NCBI RefSeq assembly: GCF_030816195.1
Contig: NZ_JAUSXS010000001.1
Span: 4,797,501-4,861,500, forward strand
Direction: 5' to 3'
From: Pseudomonas sp. W4I3
Lineage (GTDB): Bacteria; Pseudomonadota; Gammaproteobacteria; Pseudomonadales; Pseudomonadaceae
DNA length: 64,000 nt
Each line of letters opens with the position of its first letter. The first letter of the stretch is position 1. Shown here in pieces: positions 10,843 through 18,784 of this stretch. The notes under the pieces are model-generated. The model saw nothing but the letters and a program-made list of their open reading frames with translations, made no database searches and was not told where the DNA came from. The translations under genes were made by a program, and so were the position numbers.

Positions 10843-12000
10843 ATGATCTTCACCCAGGAACATCAGGAACTGCGGCGCACCGTGCACGCCTTCGTCGAGC
10901 GCGAGATCAACCCCTATGTGGACGAGTGGGAAAAAGCCGGGCGCTTTCCCATCCATGAGATTTTCCGCAAGGCCGGCGACCTCGGCCTGCTGGGCATTTC
11001 CAAGCCGCAGCAGTTCGGCGGCATGGGCCTGGACTACAGCTACTCGATCGTCGCCGCCGAAGCGTTCGGCAGCATTCGCTGCGGCGGCATCCCCATGTCC
11101 ATCGGTGTACAGACCGATATGTGCACCCCCGCCCTCGCCCGCTTCGGCTCGGATGAACTGCGCGAGGAGTTCCTGCGCCCGGCCATCAGCGGCGAGCAGG
11201 TCGGTTGCATCGGCGTGTCGGAAACCGGCGCCGGTTCCGACGTGGCCGGGCTCACGACCCATGCGCGCAAGGACGGCGACGACTACGTGATCAACGGCAG
11301 CAAAATGTGGATCACCAACTCGCCCAGCGCCGACTTTATCTGCCTGCTGGCCAACACCTCCGACGACAAGCCGCACATCAACAAATCGCTGATCATGGTG
11401 CCGATGAACACCCAGGGCATCAGCGTCAGCCCGCCCCTGGAAAAGCTCGGCATGCACAGTTCCGAAACCGCCCAGGTGTTCTTTGACGACGTGCGCGTGC
11501 CGCAGCGCAACCGCATCGGTCAGGAAGGCGCGGGCTTCATGATGCAGATGCTGCAGTTTCAGGAAGAACGCCTGTTCGGCGCGGCCAATATGATCAAGGG
11601 CCTGGAATACTGCATCGACAGCACCATCGACTATTGCCGGCAACGCCACACCTTTGGCAAGGCGCTGATCGACAACCAGGTGATTCACTTTCGCCTGGCC
11701 GAGTTGGCGACCGAAATCGAATGCCTGCGCGCGCTGGTGTACCAGGCCACCGAGCAATACATCAAAGGCCAGGACGTGACCCGCCTGGCGTCCATGGCCA
11801 AGCTCAAGGCCGGGCGCCTGGGCCGCGAGGTCAGCGACAGCTGCCTGCAATATTGGGGCGGCATGGGCTTCATGTGGGACAACCCGGTGGCCCGTGCCTA
11901 TCGCGACGTACGCCTGGTGTCGATCGGCGGCGGCGCCGATGAAATCATGCTGGGCATCATCTGCAAACTGATGGGCACCCTGCCCGGGAAAAAGCCATGA
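10843..12000 (+). CDS. atuD: Citronellyl-CoA dehydrogenase
   Basis: A 385-residue FAD-dependent acyl-CoA dehydrogenase predicted to oxidise citronellyl-CoA to geranyl-CoA. The FAD motifs are GCIGVSETGAGSDVAG near residue 120 and MWITNSPSADF near 155, and RQRHTFGKALIDNQ lies in the C-terminal helical domain. The position that reads YEG(T/S) in many family members is IGGGADE here, so the usual C-terminal catalytic Glu is missing and the base must lie elsewhere, as in isovaleryl- and long-chain enzymes. ATG 10843 is chosen for the AGGAGA site 9 nt upstream. The stop overlaps the atuE start by 4 nt. Confidence 0.93.
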   Translation: MIFTQEHQELRRTVHAFVEREINPYVDEWEKAGRFPIHEIFRKAGDLGLLGISKPQQFGGMGLDYSYSIVAAEAFGSIRCGGIPMSIGVQTDMCTPALARFGSDELREEFLRPAISGEQVGCIGVSETGAGSDVAGLTTHARKDGDDYVINGSKMWITNSPSADFICLLANTSDDKPHINKSLIMVPMNTQGISVSPPLEKLGMHSSETAQVFFDDVRVPQRNRIGQEGAGFMMQMLQFQEERLFGAANMIKGLEYCIDSTIDYCRQRHTFGKALIDNQVIHFRLAELATEIECLRALVYQATEQYIKGQDVTRLASMAKLKAGRLGREVSDSCLQYWGGMGFMWDNPVARAYRDVRLVSIGGGADEIMLGIICKLMGTLPGKKP

Positions 12001-12758
12001 ACACCTTGCTGCTGGAGGCGCATAACGGTGTGCTGCACATCACCCTCAACCGCCCGCATTGCCGTAACGCAATGAGCCTTGAGATGGTCAACGAATTGCG
12101 CGCCGTGCTGGCGCAACTGGACAGCCAAGTGCGCGCCATCGTGATCAGCGGCGCGGGTGGGCACTTTTGCGCGGGGGCGGATGTGAAGGACCTGGTCACC
12201 GCCGGTGATCAACTGGCCGCGTTGAATCGGGCGTTTGGCAGCTTGCTGCAAGAAGTGGAGGCGGTTTCGCCGGTGGTGATCGTGGTGCTGCAAGGCGCCG
12301 TGCTGGGCGGCGGGTTTGGCCTGGCCTGTGTGAGTGACATTGCGATTGCACAAGGCACAGCGCAGTTCGGCTTGCCGGAGACCAGCCTGGGGTTGCTGCC
12401 CGCGCAGATTGCGCCGTTTGTGGTCAAGCGCATCGGCTTGACCCAGGCGCGTCGGCTGGCGCTGACGGCGGCGCGGTTTGATGGGGTTGAAGCGGGCCGG
12501 TTGGGGGTGGTGCATTTTGTCGAGCACGACGGGCAGGCGTTGGCCGAGCGCCTGGATGAGGTGCTGGGGCAAGTGCTGCGCTGCGCGCCCGGCGCCAATG
12601 CGCGCACCAAGGCGCTGTTATTGGCCAGTGTGGAGCAGCCACTGGAGCCGCTGCTGGACCAGGCCGCGCAGTGGTTTGCCGAAGCGGTGGTGAGTGAAGA
12701 AGGGATTGAGGGGACGCAGGCTTTTGTGCAGAAGCGCAAGCCTGGGTGGTGCAAATGA
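11997..12758 (+). CDS. atuE: Isohexenyl-glutaconyl-CoA hydratase (enoyl-CoA hydratase family)
   Basis: A 253-residue crotonase-fold protein. The oxyanion-hole motifs are AIVISGAGGHFCAGADVKDL (about 45-65) and VLQGAVLGGGFGLACVSDI (about 97-115). In the Atu pathway it hydrates isohexenyl-glutaconyl-CoA to the 3-hydroxy product that is later cleaved. Its ATG overlaps the atuD stop (ATGA), indicating translational coupling. A REP pair separates it from atuF, so atuF may depend on read-through. Confidence 0.91.
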   Translation: MNTLLLEAHNGVLHITLNRPHCRNAMSLEMVNELRAVLAQLDSQVRAIVISGAGGHFCAGADVKDLVTAGDQLAALNRAFGSLLQEVEAVSPVVIVVLQGAVLGGGFGLACVSDIAIAQGTAQFGLPETSLGLLPAQIAPFVVKRIGLTQARRLALTAARFDGVEAGRLGVVHFVEHDGQALAERLDEVLGQVLRCAPGANARTKALLLASVEQPLEPLLDQAAQWFAEAVVSEEGIEGTQAFVQKRKPGWCK

Positions 12759-12761
12759 CGC

Positions 12762-12830
12762 CATCGGGAGCAAGTTCCCTCCCACAGGTGGGACGCATTT
12801 CAAAATGTGGGAGGGGGCTTGCCCCCGATG
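12762..12830. repeat. REP pair (GTGGGAGGGGGC class)
   Basis: Two inverted REP units, 12762-12786 (CATCGGGAGCAAGTTCCCTC core) and 12804-12830 (GTGGGAGGGGGCTTGCCCCC core), stand head to head in the 111-nt gap between atuE and atuF. Such doublets are short non-autonomous repeats of Pseudomonas that can stabilise upstream mRNA. Confidence 0.85.
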
Positions 12831-12869
12831 AAGCCAGCCCAGACACCCCATCAGCCAAGGGATAAACCA

Positions 12870-14792
12870 ATGCCCGCCTTCACCAAGATCCTGATCGCCA
12901 ACCGCGGCGAAATTGCCTGCCGTATCCAACGCACGGCCCAGGCATTGGGCTACCGCACCGTGGCCATCTACAGCGACGCCGACGCCCATTCCCTGCACGT
13001 CGCAATGGCCGACGAAGCCGTCAATATCGGCCCCGCCCCCGTTCACGCGTCCTACCTTGATAGCCAGGCGATCCTCGATGCCGCTCACCGCACGGGGGCC
13101 GACGCGATTCACCCCGGTTACGGTTTCCTCTCGGAAAACCCTGCGTTCGCCACGGCCTGCCTGAAGGCGGGCATTACCTTCATCGGCCCCAGCCCCGAGG
13201 CCATCGAACTGATGGGCAGCAAGCGCCTGTCCAAACTCGCCATGCTCCAGGCTGGCGTTCCCTGCATCGCGGGCTATCAAGGCAGCGCCCAGGACGACGC
13301 GACCCTGCACCACGAAGCCCAGCGCATCGGTTACCCGCTGATGATCAAGGCCAGCGCGGGGGGCGGCGGCCGCGGCATGCGCCTGGTGCAGCACCAGGAC
13401 CAACTGCTGGAGCACCTGCGCGCGGCGCGCTCCGAAGCGCTGAACGCTTTCGGCAGCGACGAACTGATCCTCGAACAGGCGCTGATCAATCCACGCCATG
13501 TGGAAATCCAGCTGTTCGGCGACCAGCATGGCCAGCTGATTTACCTGGGCGAACGCGATTGTTCGCTGCAGCGCCGCCATCAGAAAGTCATCGAGGAAGC
13601 GCCCTGCCCGGTCATGACCGACGCACTGCGCCACGCCATGGGCGACGCCGCGCTCAAGGCGGGTCGCGCGGTGAATTACGTCGGCGCTGGCACGGTGGAA
13701 TTCCTGCTCGACGGCAATGGCCAGTTCTACTTCCTGGAAATGAACACACGCCTGCAAGTCGAACACCCGGTGACCGAACTGATCACCGGCGTAGACCTGG
13801 TCGACTGGCAACTGCAGATCGCCGCCGGCCAGCCATTGCCGTTGACCCAAGCCGAGGTGACGCTCAGCGGCCACGCCATGGAAGTGCGTCTGTACGCCGA
13901 AGACCCGGCCAACGACTTTCTGCCGCAAACCGGCGCGGTGCTGCGCTGGGAGCCGGCGCCGGGTATTCGCATCGACCATGGCCTGCGCGAGGGCGACACC
14001 ATCAGCCCGTTCTACGACGCGATGCAGGGCAAGCTCATCGCCCATGGTGCCACCCGCGAAGAGGCTCGGCGCAAGTTGCTGCGGGCAGTGCAAGATACGG
14101 TGTTGTTCGGTGTTGCCACCAATCAACGCTTGTTGGCCGACCTGCTCAGGCACCCGGGCTTCGTCAGCGGTGATTTCGGTACCGGTTTTATCGCCGAGCA
14201 CTTCAACCACATTCCCCGCCCGCCGGCATCCGCTGAGGAACTCGCCGTGGCCGCCGCGCTGTTCTACCAGCACAGCGCCAACGCCCATCGCCACGGCCTC
14301 GCAGGTTGGCGCAACAACGCCACGGTGCCCTGGGCCTGCCGCCTGGAGGTCAACGATGTGGTTCACTCGGCCAGCGTCGGCGTGATTGCCCACGACCACT
14401 TGCACGTCAACGGGATCGACATTCAGCACCTCGGCAGCGACGGGCGCTGGGCGACTCTGGTGCTCAACGGTATCCGCCGGCGCGTCGCCTATCACCTCGA
14501 CGGCAACCAGTTGTGGCTACCGGGCCTGCGGGTCATCAACGGCACCCAGCCCATCGCCAACCACCAGGCTGATGCCGGCAGCGGCACGCTGAAGGCGCCG
14601 ATGGCGGGGGCGGTTGTCGAGGTGCGGGTGCGCGTCGGCGAAAACGTCAGCAAAGGCCAACTGCTGGTGGTGCTCGAAGCGATGAAAATGGAGCACCCGC
14701 TGAAGGCCGGTATCGACGGCATTATCAAAGGTGTGCAGGTGGTGGCCGGCGATCAGGTGCGCAATCGTCAGGTTTTGCTGGAGATCGAATAA
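12870..14792 (+). CDS. atuF: Geranyl-CoA carboxylase alpha subunit (biotin carboxylase plus biotin carrier)
   Basis: A 640-residue biotin-dependent carboxylase alpha chain. Residues about 5-450 are the biotin carboxylase: ILIANRGEIACRI, the ATP-grasp loop KASAGGGGRGMR and FLEMNTRLQVEHPVTE. The last 70 residues are the carrier domain, with the biotinylated lysine about 606 in EAMKMEHP. It works with AtuC on cis-geranyl-CoA. ATG 12870 follows AAGGGA at 8 nt spacing. It is the last atu gene here: no atuG or atuH homologue follows, and the next gene is unrelated. Confidence 0.94.
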   Translation: MPAFTKILIANRGEIACRIQRTAQALGYRTVAIYSDADAHSLHVAMADEAVNIGPAPVHASYLDSQAILDAAHRTGADAIHPGYGFLSENPAFATACLKAGITFIGPSPEAIELMGSKRLSKLAMLQAGVPCIAGYQGSAQDDATLHHEAQRIGYPLMIKASAGGGGRGMRLVQHQDQLLEHLRAARSEALNAFGSDELILEQALINPRHVEIQLFGDQHGQLIYLGERDCSLQRRHQKVIEEAPCPVMTDALRHAMGDAALKAGRAVNYVGAGTVEFLLDGNGQFYFLEMNTRLQVEHPVTELITGVDLVDWQLQIAAGQPLPLTQAEVTLSGHAMEVRLYAEDPANDFLPQTGAVLRWEPAPGIRIDHGLREGDTISPFYDAMQGKLIAHGATREEARRKLLRAVQDTVLFGVATNQRLLADLLRHPGFVSGDFGTGFIAEHFNHIPRPPASAEELAVAAALFYQHSANAHRHGLAGWRNNATVPWACRLEVNDVVHSASVGVIAHDHLHVNGIDIQHLGSDGRWATLVLNGIRRRVAYHLDGNQLWLPGLRVINGTQPIANHQADAGSGTLKAPMAGAVVEVRVRVGENVSKGQLLVVLEAMKMEHPLKAGIDGIIKGVQVVAGDQVRNRQVLLEIE

Positions 14793-14865
14793 GCCCCTGG
14801 GCGGAACTACAAGGCCCGGCTACGCTCTATCCCCATCAGGACAGGAACAGTACGGGAACCTGCGC

Positions 14866-15408
14866 ATGCCTCATTGGCTGATTATTGACCTTGAAGCCAC
14901 AACGGATGACGGCGGCTGGCCCGTGACGGAGATGGAAGTCATCGAAATCGGTGCGAGCCTGGTCAACCGCCAGGGCCGCGAGCTGGATCACTTCCAGCGC
15001 TTCGTGCGACCGCTGCGGCGGCCACTGCTGACGCCGTTTTGCCGCAAATTGACCCACATCACCCAGGCCAATATTGACGCGGCAGCGCCCATCACCGAGG
15101 TGTGGCCGCTGTTCGAGCGCTGGCTGGGCCAGCATCAACCACGCCTGGAAGGCTGGGCCAGCTGGGGAGATTACGATCGCGTGCAGCTCGAGCTGGAATG
15201 GCAACGCCATGGCCTGGCCAGTGCGCTCGGCCAGACGCCCCATGTCAACCTCAAGCAACGTTTCGCCAAGGCCCGACGCCTGGACAAGCCGCTGGGGCTC
15301 AATAGCGCGCTGCAATTGGCGGGGATGCAGTTCAATGGCCAGCAGCATCGAGCCCTGGAGGATGCGCGCAACACGGCACGCCTGCTGCCACTGACTTTGC
15401 CGGTCTAG
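14866..15408 (+). CDS. DEDD-family 3'-5' exonuclease (Eri1/KapD-like)
   Basis: A 180-residue RNase T/DnaQ-superfamily exonuclease. Exo I is DLEATTDD near the N-terminus (metal-binding D and E). WASWGDYDRVQLE supplies the Exo II region, and HRALEDARNTARL near the C-terminus is Exo III of the DEDDh type. The protein is the exonuclease domain alone, without a polymerase or RNA-binding fusion. Its substrate, probably RNA, is not known. The start is the first ATG that keeps the family N-terminus (MPHWLIIDLE). It follows atuF by 73 nt but is not a terpene gene. Confidence 0.85.
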   Translation: MPHWLIIDLEATTDDGGWPVTEMEVIEIGASLVNRQGRELDHFQRFVRPLRRPLLTPFCRKLTHITQANIDAAAPITEVWPLFERWLGQHQPRLEGWASWGDYDRVQLELEWQRHGLASALGQTPHVNLKQRFAKARRLDKPLGLNSALQLAGMQFNGQQHRALEDARNTARLLPLTLPV

Positions 15409-15471
15409 GCAGCTCCCCTGCCCTTGGGCATACTGGCTGACCTTTCCAGACCCTTTTCCGAGGATTCACCC

Positions 15472-15756
15472 ATGTTCAAAGTCAATGAATACTTCGACGG
15501 CACCGTCAAGTCGATCGCTTTCGGCACCGCGGAAGGTCCGGCGACCATCGGCGTGATGGCCCCGGGTGAATACGAGTTCGGCACCGACCAGCGTGAAATC
15601 ATGCACGTGGTCTCCGGCGCGCTGGTCGTCAAGCTGCCAGACAGCAGCGGCTGGGAAACCTTCGCCGCCGGCAGCCAGTTCAACGTACCGGCCAACAGCA
15701 AGTTCCAGTTGAAGGTCGCCGTAGACACCGCTTACCTGTGCGAATACCGCGGCTAA
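15472..15756 (+). CDS. ppnP: Pyrimidine/purine nucleoside phosphorylase PpnP
   Basis: A 94-residue single-domain cupin of the YaiE/PpnP (DUF1255) family, which splits nucleosides with phosphate into base and ribose-1-phosphate. Hallmarks are MFKVNEYFDG, the GVMAPGEYEF strand, HVVSGALVVKLP and the C-terminal AYLCEYRG. Length equals the family norm. ATG 15472 has AGGA 8 nt upstream. A strong terminator follows within 50 nt. Confidence 0.95.
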   Translation: MFKVNEYFDGTVKSIAFGTAEGPATIGVMAPGEYEFGTDQREIMHVVSGALVVKLPDSSGWETFAAGSQFNVPANSKFQLKVAVDTAYLCEYRG

Positions 15757-15770
15757 GCGTCACGTGGCAG

Positions 15771-15805
15771 AAAAAATGCCCGTCTCTTGCGAGACGGGCA
15801 TTTTT
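15771..15805. terminator. Bidirectional rho-independent terminator
   Basis: AAATGCCCGTCTC and GAGACGGGCATTT form a 13-bp stem around a TTGC loop, with A-runs on the left and T-runs on the right. It serves the convergent genes ppnP (plus) and the MOSC gene (minus). Confidence 0.9.
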
Positions 15806-16608
15806 CATTCCAGCACGGTCACCGGCATGCCGACTTCCAATCGCCCTACCCCATCGTTGACCAGGTTCTGGCCGAACATCGCGCCCTTTTCGGTGCCGCG
15901 GTAGGCCTGCAAGGTCGCGAACGGCTCGCGGTCCGGGCTGCGCTCGCCGGTCTGCGGGTCGACGGTGGTGAGGACGCAACGTGAACAGGGCTTGACCACC
16001 CGGAACTCCACATCGCCGATGCGCAGGCGTTTCCAGCCATCCTCAGCGAAGGCCTCGCCGCCTTCGATCACCAGGTTGGGACGAAAGCGCAACATCTCCA
16101 TCGGCCGGCCGATCTGCGCGCACAGATCCTCCAGGGAAGCCTGGCCGATCAGCAGCAGGGGGTAACCGTCGGCGAACCCGACCTTGTCGTCATCCAGGCC
16201 ATAGCCGGCTTCGGTTGTGCGCGCGCGGTCGATCGGCATGTGCACCAGGCGGGTGGGCTTGCCGATAAAGGCGCTGACCCAGGCCGCTGCGGCATCGCCC
16301 GCGTCCGGCACGCGCAGGCTGTCGTGCCAGAGGGTGACACCGCGCAACGCGTCGGTGCCGGGCAAGGCCACGTCCAACGTCGGATAACCGGGCGAGCTGA
16401 GGGTCAGGCCGCCCGCCGTATTCCACAGTGCCGTCAGCTGGCTCATTTTGGCCACGGCGCGTTGCGTCAGGAAACGCCCGCTGGCTTCGTCCACCAGCAT
16501 CCAGCGTCGATCCCCCTCCAGCCCGAGCTTATCCAGGCCAATCTGCTGCAAGGCTTGAGCCTTGCCGGATTTCAAGGGGTAACGGTACAGCGCGCTGAGA
16601 CGGAGCAT
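15805..16608 (-). CDS. MOSC-domain molybdenum-cofactor-binding protein (YcbX/mARC-like)
   Basis: A 267-residue protein with the MOSC N-terminal beta-barrel (LSALYRYPLKSGKAQ, LEGDRRWMLVDEASGRFLTQR) and the MOSC domain (FRPNLVIEGGEAFAEDGWKRLRIG). KPCSRCVLTTVDPQTG holds the conserved cysteine expected to ligate molybdenum, about residue 210. Homologues reduce N-hydroxylated substrates; E. coli YcbX, which is longer, carries an added ferredoxin domain that is absent here, so a separate redox partner would be needed. It is convergent with ppnP. Confidence 0.88.
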   Translation of the reverse strand: MLRLSALYRYPLKSGKAQALQQIGLDKLGLEGDRRWMLVDEASGRFLTQRAVAKMSQLTALWNTAGGLTLSSPGYPTLDVALPGTDALRGVTLWHDSLRVPDAGDAAAAWVSAFIGKPTRLVHMPIDRARTTEAGYGLDDDKVGFADGYPLLLIGQASLEDLCAQIGRPMEMLRFRPNLVIEGGEAFAEDGWKRLRIGDVEFRVVKPCSRCVLTTVDPQTGERSPDREPFATLQAYRGTEKGAMFGQNLVNDGVGRLEVGMPVTVLE

Positions 16609-16648
16609 GAGCCTGCGTTCCTAGGAAACAAAGTGTCATAGACTAAAG

Positions 16649-17584
16649 TCAGGCGGACACTTCGTCCAGCATCAGTCGTTGACGCACCACATCCACCAGC
16701 TTGTCCGGCTGGAATTTGGAGAGGAAATTATCGCAGCCGACCTTCTTCACCATCGACTCGTTGAAGCTGCCCGACAGCGAGGTGTGCAGCACCACGTAGA
16801 GACCACGCAGACGCGGGTCGTTGCGAATTTCGGTGGTGAGGCGGTAGCCGTCCATCTCGGGCATTTCGGCGTCGGTGAAAATCATCAGCAGCTTGTCGGT
16901 CATCACCTGGCCGCTGTCGGCCCAGGCCTTGAGCATATTCAGCGCCTTGAGGCCGTCACTGGCGATGTGCATTTTCACGCCCAACTGGCCCAGGGTGTCA
17001 CGCAACTGCGACAGCGCCACGTTGGAGTCGTCCACCAGCAGCACTTCGCGGCCACGGGCGCGTTCCAGCACTGGGTCTTCGAGTTTTTCACGGGAAACCT
17101 TGGCGTTATAGGGCACGATTTCAGCGAGGACTTTTTCCACATCGATGATTTCCACCAACTGGTCCTCGACCTTGCTGATGGCGGTGAGGTAGTGCTGGCG
17201 CCCGGCGCTGGCCGGCGGCGGCAGGATGGCTTCCCAATTCATGTTGACGATGCGGTCGACGCCGCCCACCAGGAACGCCTGTACCGAGCGGTTGTACTCG
17301 GTGACGATAATCGTGCTGTTAGGCCCCGGCACCAGCGGGCGCATGCCGATGGCCTGGGACAAGTCGATCACCGGCAAGGTCTGGCCGCGCAGGTTGACCA
17401 CGCCGCAGACAAAGGGATGGCGCTGGGGCATCAGGGTCAACTTGGGCAATTGCAGTACTTCCTGCACCTTGAACACGTTGATCGCAAACAGCTGCCGCCC
17501 AAACAGACGGAACATGAGGATCTCCAGGCGATTCTCACCCACCAATTGCGTGCGTTGATCTACCGTGTCGAGAATGCCGGCCAT
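16649..17584 (-). CDS. cheV: Chemotaxis coupling protein CheV (CheW-receiver fusion)
   Basis: A 311-residue cytoplasmic protein with an N-terminal CheW-like domain (about 20-170: EILMFRLFGRQLFAINVFKVQEVL ... GVVNLRGQTLPVIDL) and a C-terminal receiver domain (about 185-305: EVLLVDDSNVALSQLRDTL, MIFTDAEMPEMDGYRLT, with the phospho-Asp in FTDAEMP). It couples receptors to CheA and may act as a phosphate sink. The start at 17584 (MAGILDTVDQ) has AGGAGC 7 nt upstream; the longer open frame upstream is not family sequence. A perfect FliA promoter precedes it, so it is a late flagellar-class gene. Confidence 0.95.
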   Translation of the reverse strand: MAGILDTVDQRTQLVGENRLEILMFRLFGRQLFAINVFKVQEVLQLPKLTLMPQRHPFVCGVVNLRGQTLPVIDLSQAIGMRPLVPGPNSTIIVTEYNRSVQAFLVGGVDRIVNMNWEAILPPPASAGRQHYLTAISKVEDQLVEIIDVEKVLAEIVPYNAKVSREKLEDPVLERARGREVLLVDDSNVALSQLRDTLGQLGVKMHIASDGLKALNMLKAWADSGQVMTDKLLMIFTDAEMPEMDGYRLTTEIRNDPRLRGLYVVLHTSLSGSFNESMVKKVGCDNFLSKFQPDKLVDVVRQRLMLDEVSA

Positions 17585-17646
17585 TAAAAGCTCCTGATGT
17601 GCACGTTGGTTTCGCGCTGAGAGGGTGTGCAGTTCATATAGGCAAG

Positions 17647-17673
17647 TTATCGGCGGCAAGCGCCAGACCTTGA
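17647..17673 (-). promoter_or_regulatory. FliA (sigma-28) promoter of cheV
   Basis: On the minus strand TCAAG (17673-17669) is followed by 14 nt and GCCGATAA (17654-17647), the consensus flagellar sigma-28 -10 box. The spacing is the same as in the fliC promoter. It lies 62 nt upstream of the cheV start. Confidence 0.85.
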
Positions 17674-17700
17674 CCCCAGTAAAATGCCATGTAAAACCAT

Positions 17701-17719
17701 TGATGTCACACTGACATCA
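17701..17719. promoter_or_regulatory. Perfect inverted repeat upstream of the cheV promoter
   Basis: TGATGTCA-CAC-TGACATCA is a perfect 8-nt-arm palindrome with a 3-nt spacer, 28 nt upstream of the sigma-28 site of cheV. A wider CAGTAAA/TTTACTG inverted repeat frames it. It has the size of a dimeric-repressor operator, but I recognise no known regulator. Confidence 0.5.
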
Positions 17720-18134
17720 TGCTTTACTGATTCAGCGCTCTCACAGCGCTTGAAACGACTTCGCCCGACACTCCAATCGTCGCGCGGTTCCCCCGCATAG
17801 GGGATTCCCCTATACGCAATCAGGCCCGACCTGATATTCGCGATATCTAATAGCCATTAATGTGACGCCATTCTCATTGCATGAATGGAGTCAGGCTTTT
17901 GTTTGCCATCCCAAGCCCTAGGTCCGCAGGCCTTCCAGGCACTCTCGTATCGGCAACTGAAGTCGTGTCATCCCACTCAACTGGGGCTACACGCGACTTT
18001 CGTGGGCATTTCAATAAACGTCCTACAGGAATATCGGAAGCAGCCTACAAGCCTCAATTATATTTCAGCGCTAGTTTTAAGCCTCTCACCCGGTGCGACA
18101 ACTCATCACCCGAGCTTAAGTTGTGGAGACTTGC
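17720..18134. other. Intergenic stretch without a supported gene
   Basis: This 415-nt interval between the cheV regulatory region and the helical protein gene holds two overlapping short plus-strand open frames (from 17881 and 17885). Both lack ribosome sites and family-like sequence, and one overlaps the downstream start. It is AT-richer than the surroundings. I see no RNA gene, but it is long enough to hold a leader or small RNA. Confidence 0.5.
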
Positions 18135-18584
18135 ATGATGAACAGCGCGAAAGAATGGCAAACGGCACTTCCCGAATTTCTGATGGAAGCCGAAATGCTA
18201 CTGATCAAGTCGCAAGAATGCTTGAGTCATCTGCATTTGATCCGTAATGACAGCGACGCCATCGACTGCATGAAGAGCAGCCTCGCCAAACTGGCTGAAA
18301 AGGCCGACAGCCTGGCGCTGCAGGCAATCAGCGAATTCTCGAGGCACCTTCAACACCTGATCGCCAATGCCCAGAGCCCCATGCAATTGCATGACGACGC
18401 GCTGGATGCCTTGCATAACTGCCTGACACTGCTGGCCTGGCAATTGGAACTGATTGACGCACGCACCGGCGAACTGGGCCTGGATGAAACTGAGCAAACT
18501 TCGCTGATTGCGACGGTCACCCTGCAAATTCCGCAAAAGGACTTCGGGCATAAGCCGCAGCAGCGTTTGCATCATGCGTCCTGA
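18135..18584 (+). CDS. Small all-helical protein, possible degenerate histidine-phosphotransfer domain
   Basis: A 149-residue protein of unknown function. It looks entirely helical, without membrane segments. The stretch DAIDCMKSSLAKLAEKADSLALQAISEFSRHLQ has the spacing of an Hpt four-helix bundle (compare AHxxKG...LA...E), but Met-Lys stands where His would be, so phosphotransfer is unlikely. GGAG lies 6 nt before the ATG at 18135; ATG 18138 is equally possible. It sits between cheV and a two-component pair, so a part in chemotaxis or signalling is a guess from context only. Confidence 0.6.
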   Translation: MMNSAKEWQTALPEFLMEAEMLLIKSQECLSHLHLIRNDSDAIDCMKSSLAKLAEKADSLALQAISEFSRHLQHLIANAQSPMQLHDDALDALHNCLTLLAWQLELIDARTGELGLDETEQTSLIATVTLQIPQKDFGHKPQQRLHHAS

Positions 18585-18677
18585 GTTAGTCGTAGTTAAT
18601 CGCCGAGCTTTTTGAAAACGACCTGCTCGCTAATAACGTTACAAACCTACCCTGACGGTACAACTTTTCCTTTTAAA

Positions 18678-18701
18678 ACTCTGGGGTTACCCACCCAGAG
18701 T
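18678..18701. other. Hairpin between the helical-protein gene and the kinase gene
   Basis: ACTCTGGG and CCCAGAGT can pair across an 8-nt loop, 94 nt after the upstream stop codon. The following TATTTA is only weakly T-rich, so it may be a poor terminator or a leader hairpin for the kinase gene. Confidence 0.35.
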
Positions 18702-18784
18702 ATTTACGTGGGCCGTAACCAATCAGGCGACCAGCGGTAACAGGGGTGGTACTATGCCTCCCCTCGAAGTGACACAACTTCATC

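Noticed and set aside
12618..14495. Minus-strand frame of 625 codons opposite atuF
   Set aside because: Antisense shadow of a biotin carboxylase with intact motifs.
17881..18138. Two small plus-strand frames between cheV and the helical protein
   Set aside because: They overlap each other, have no ribosome sites and run into the ribosome site of the downstream gene.
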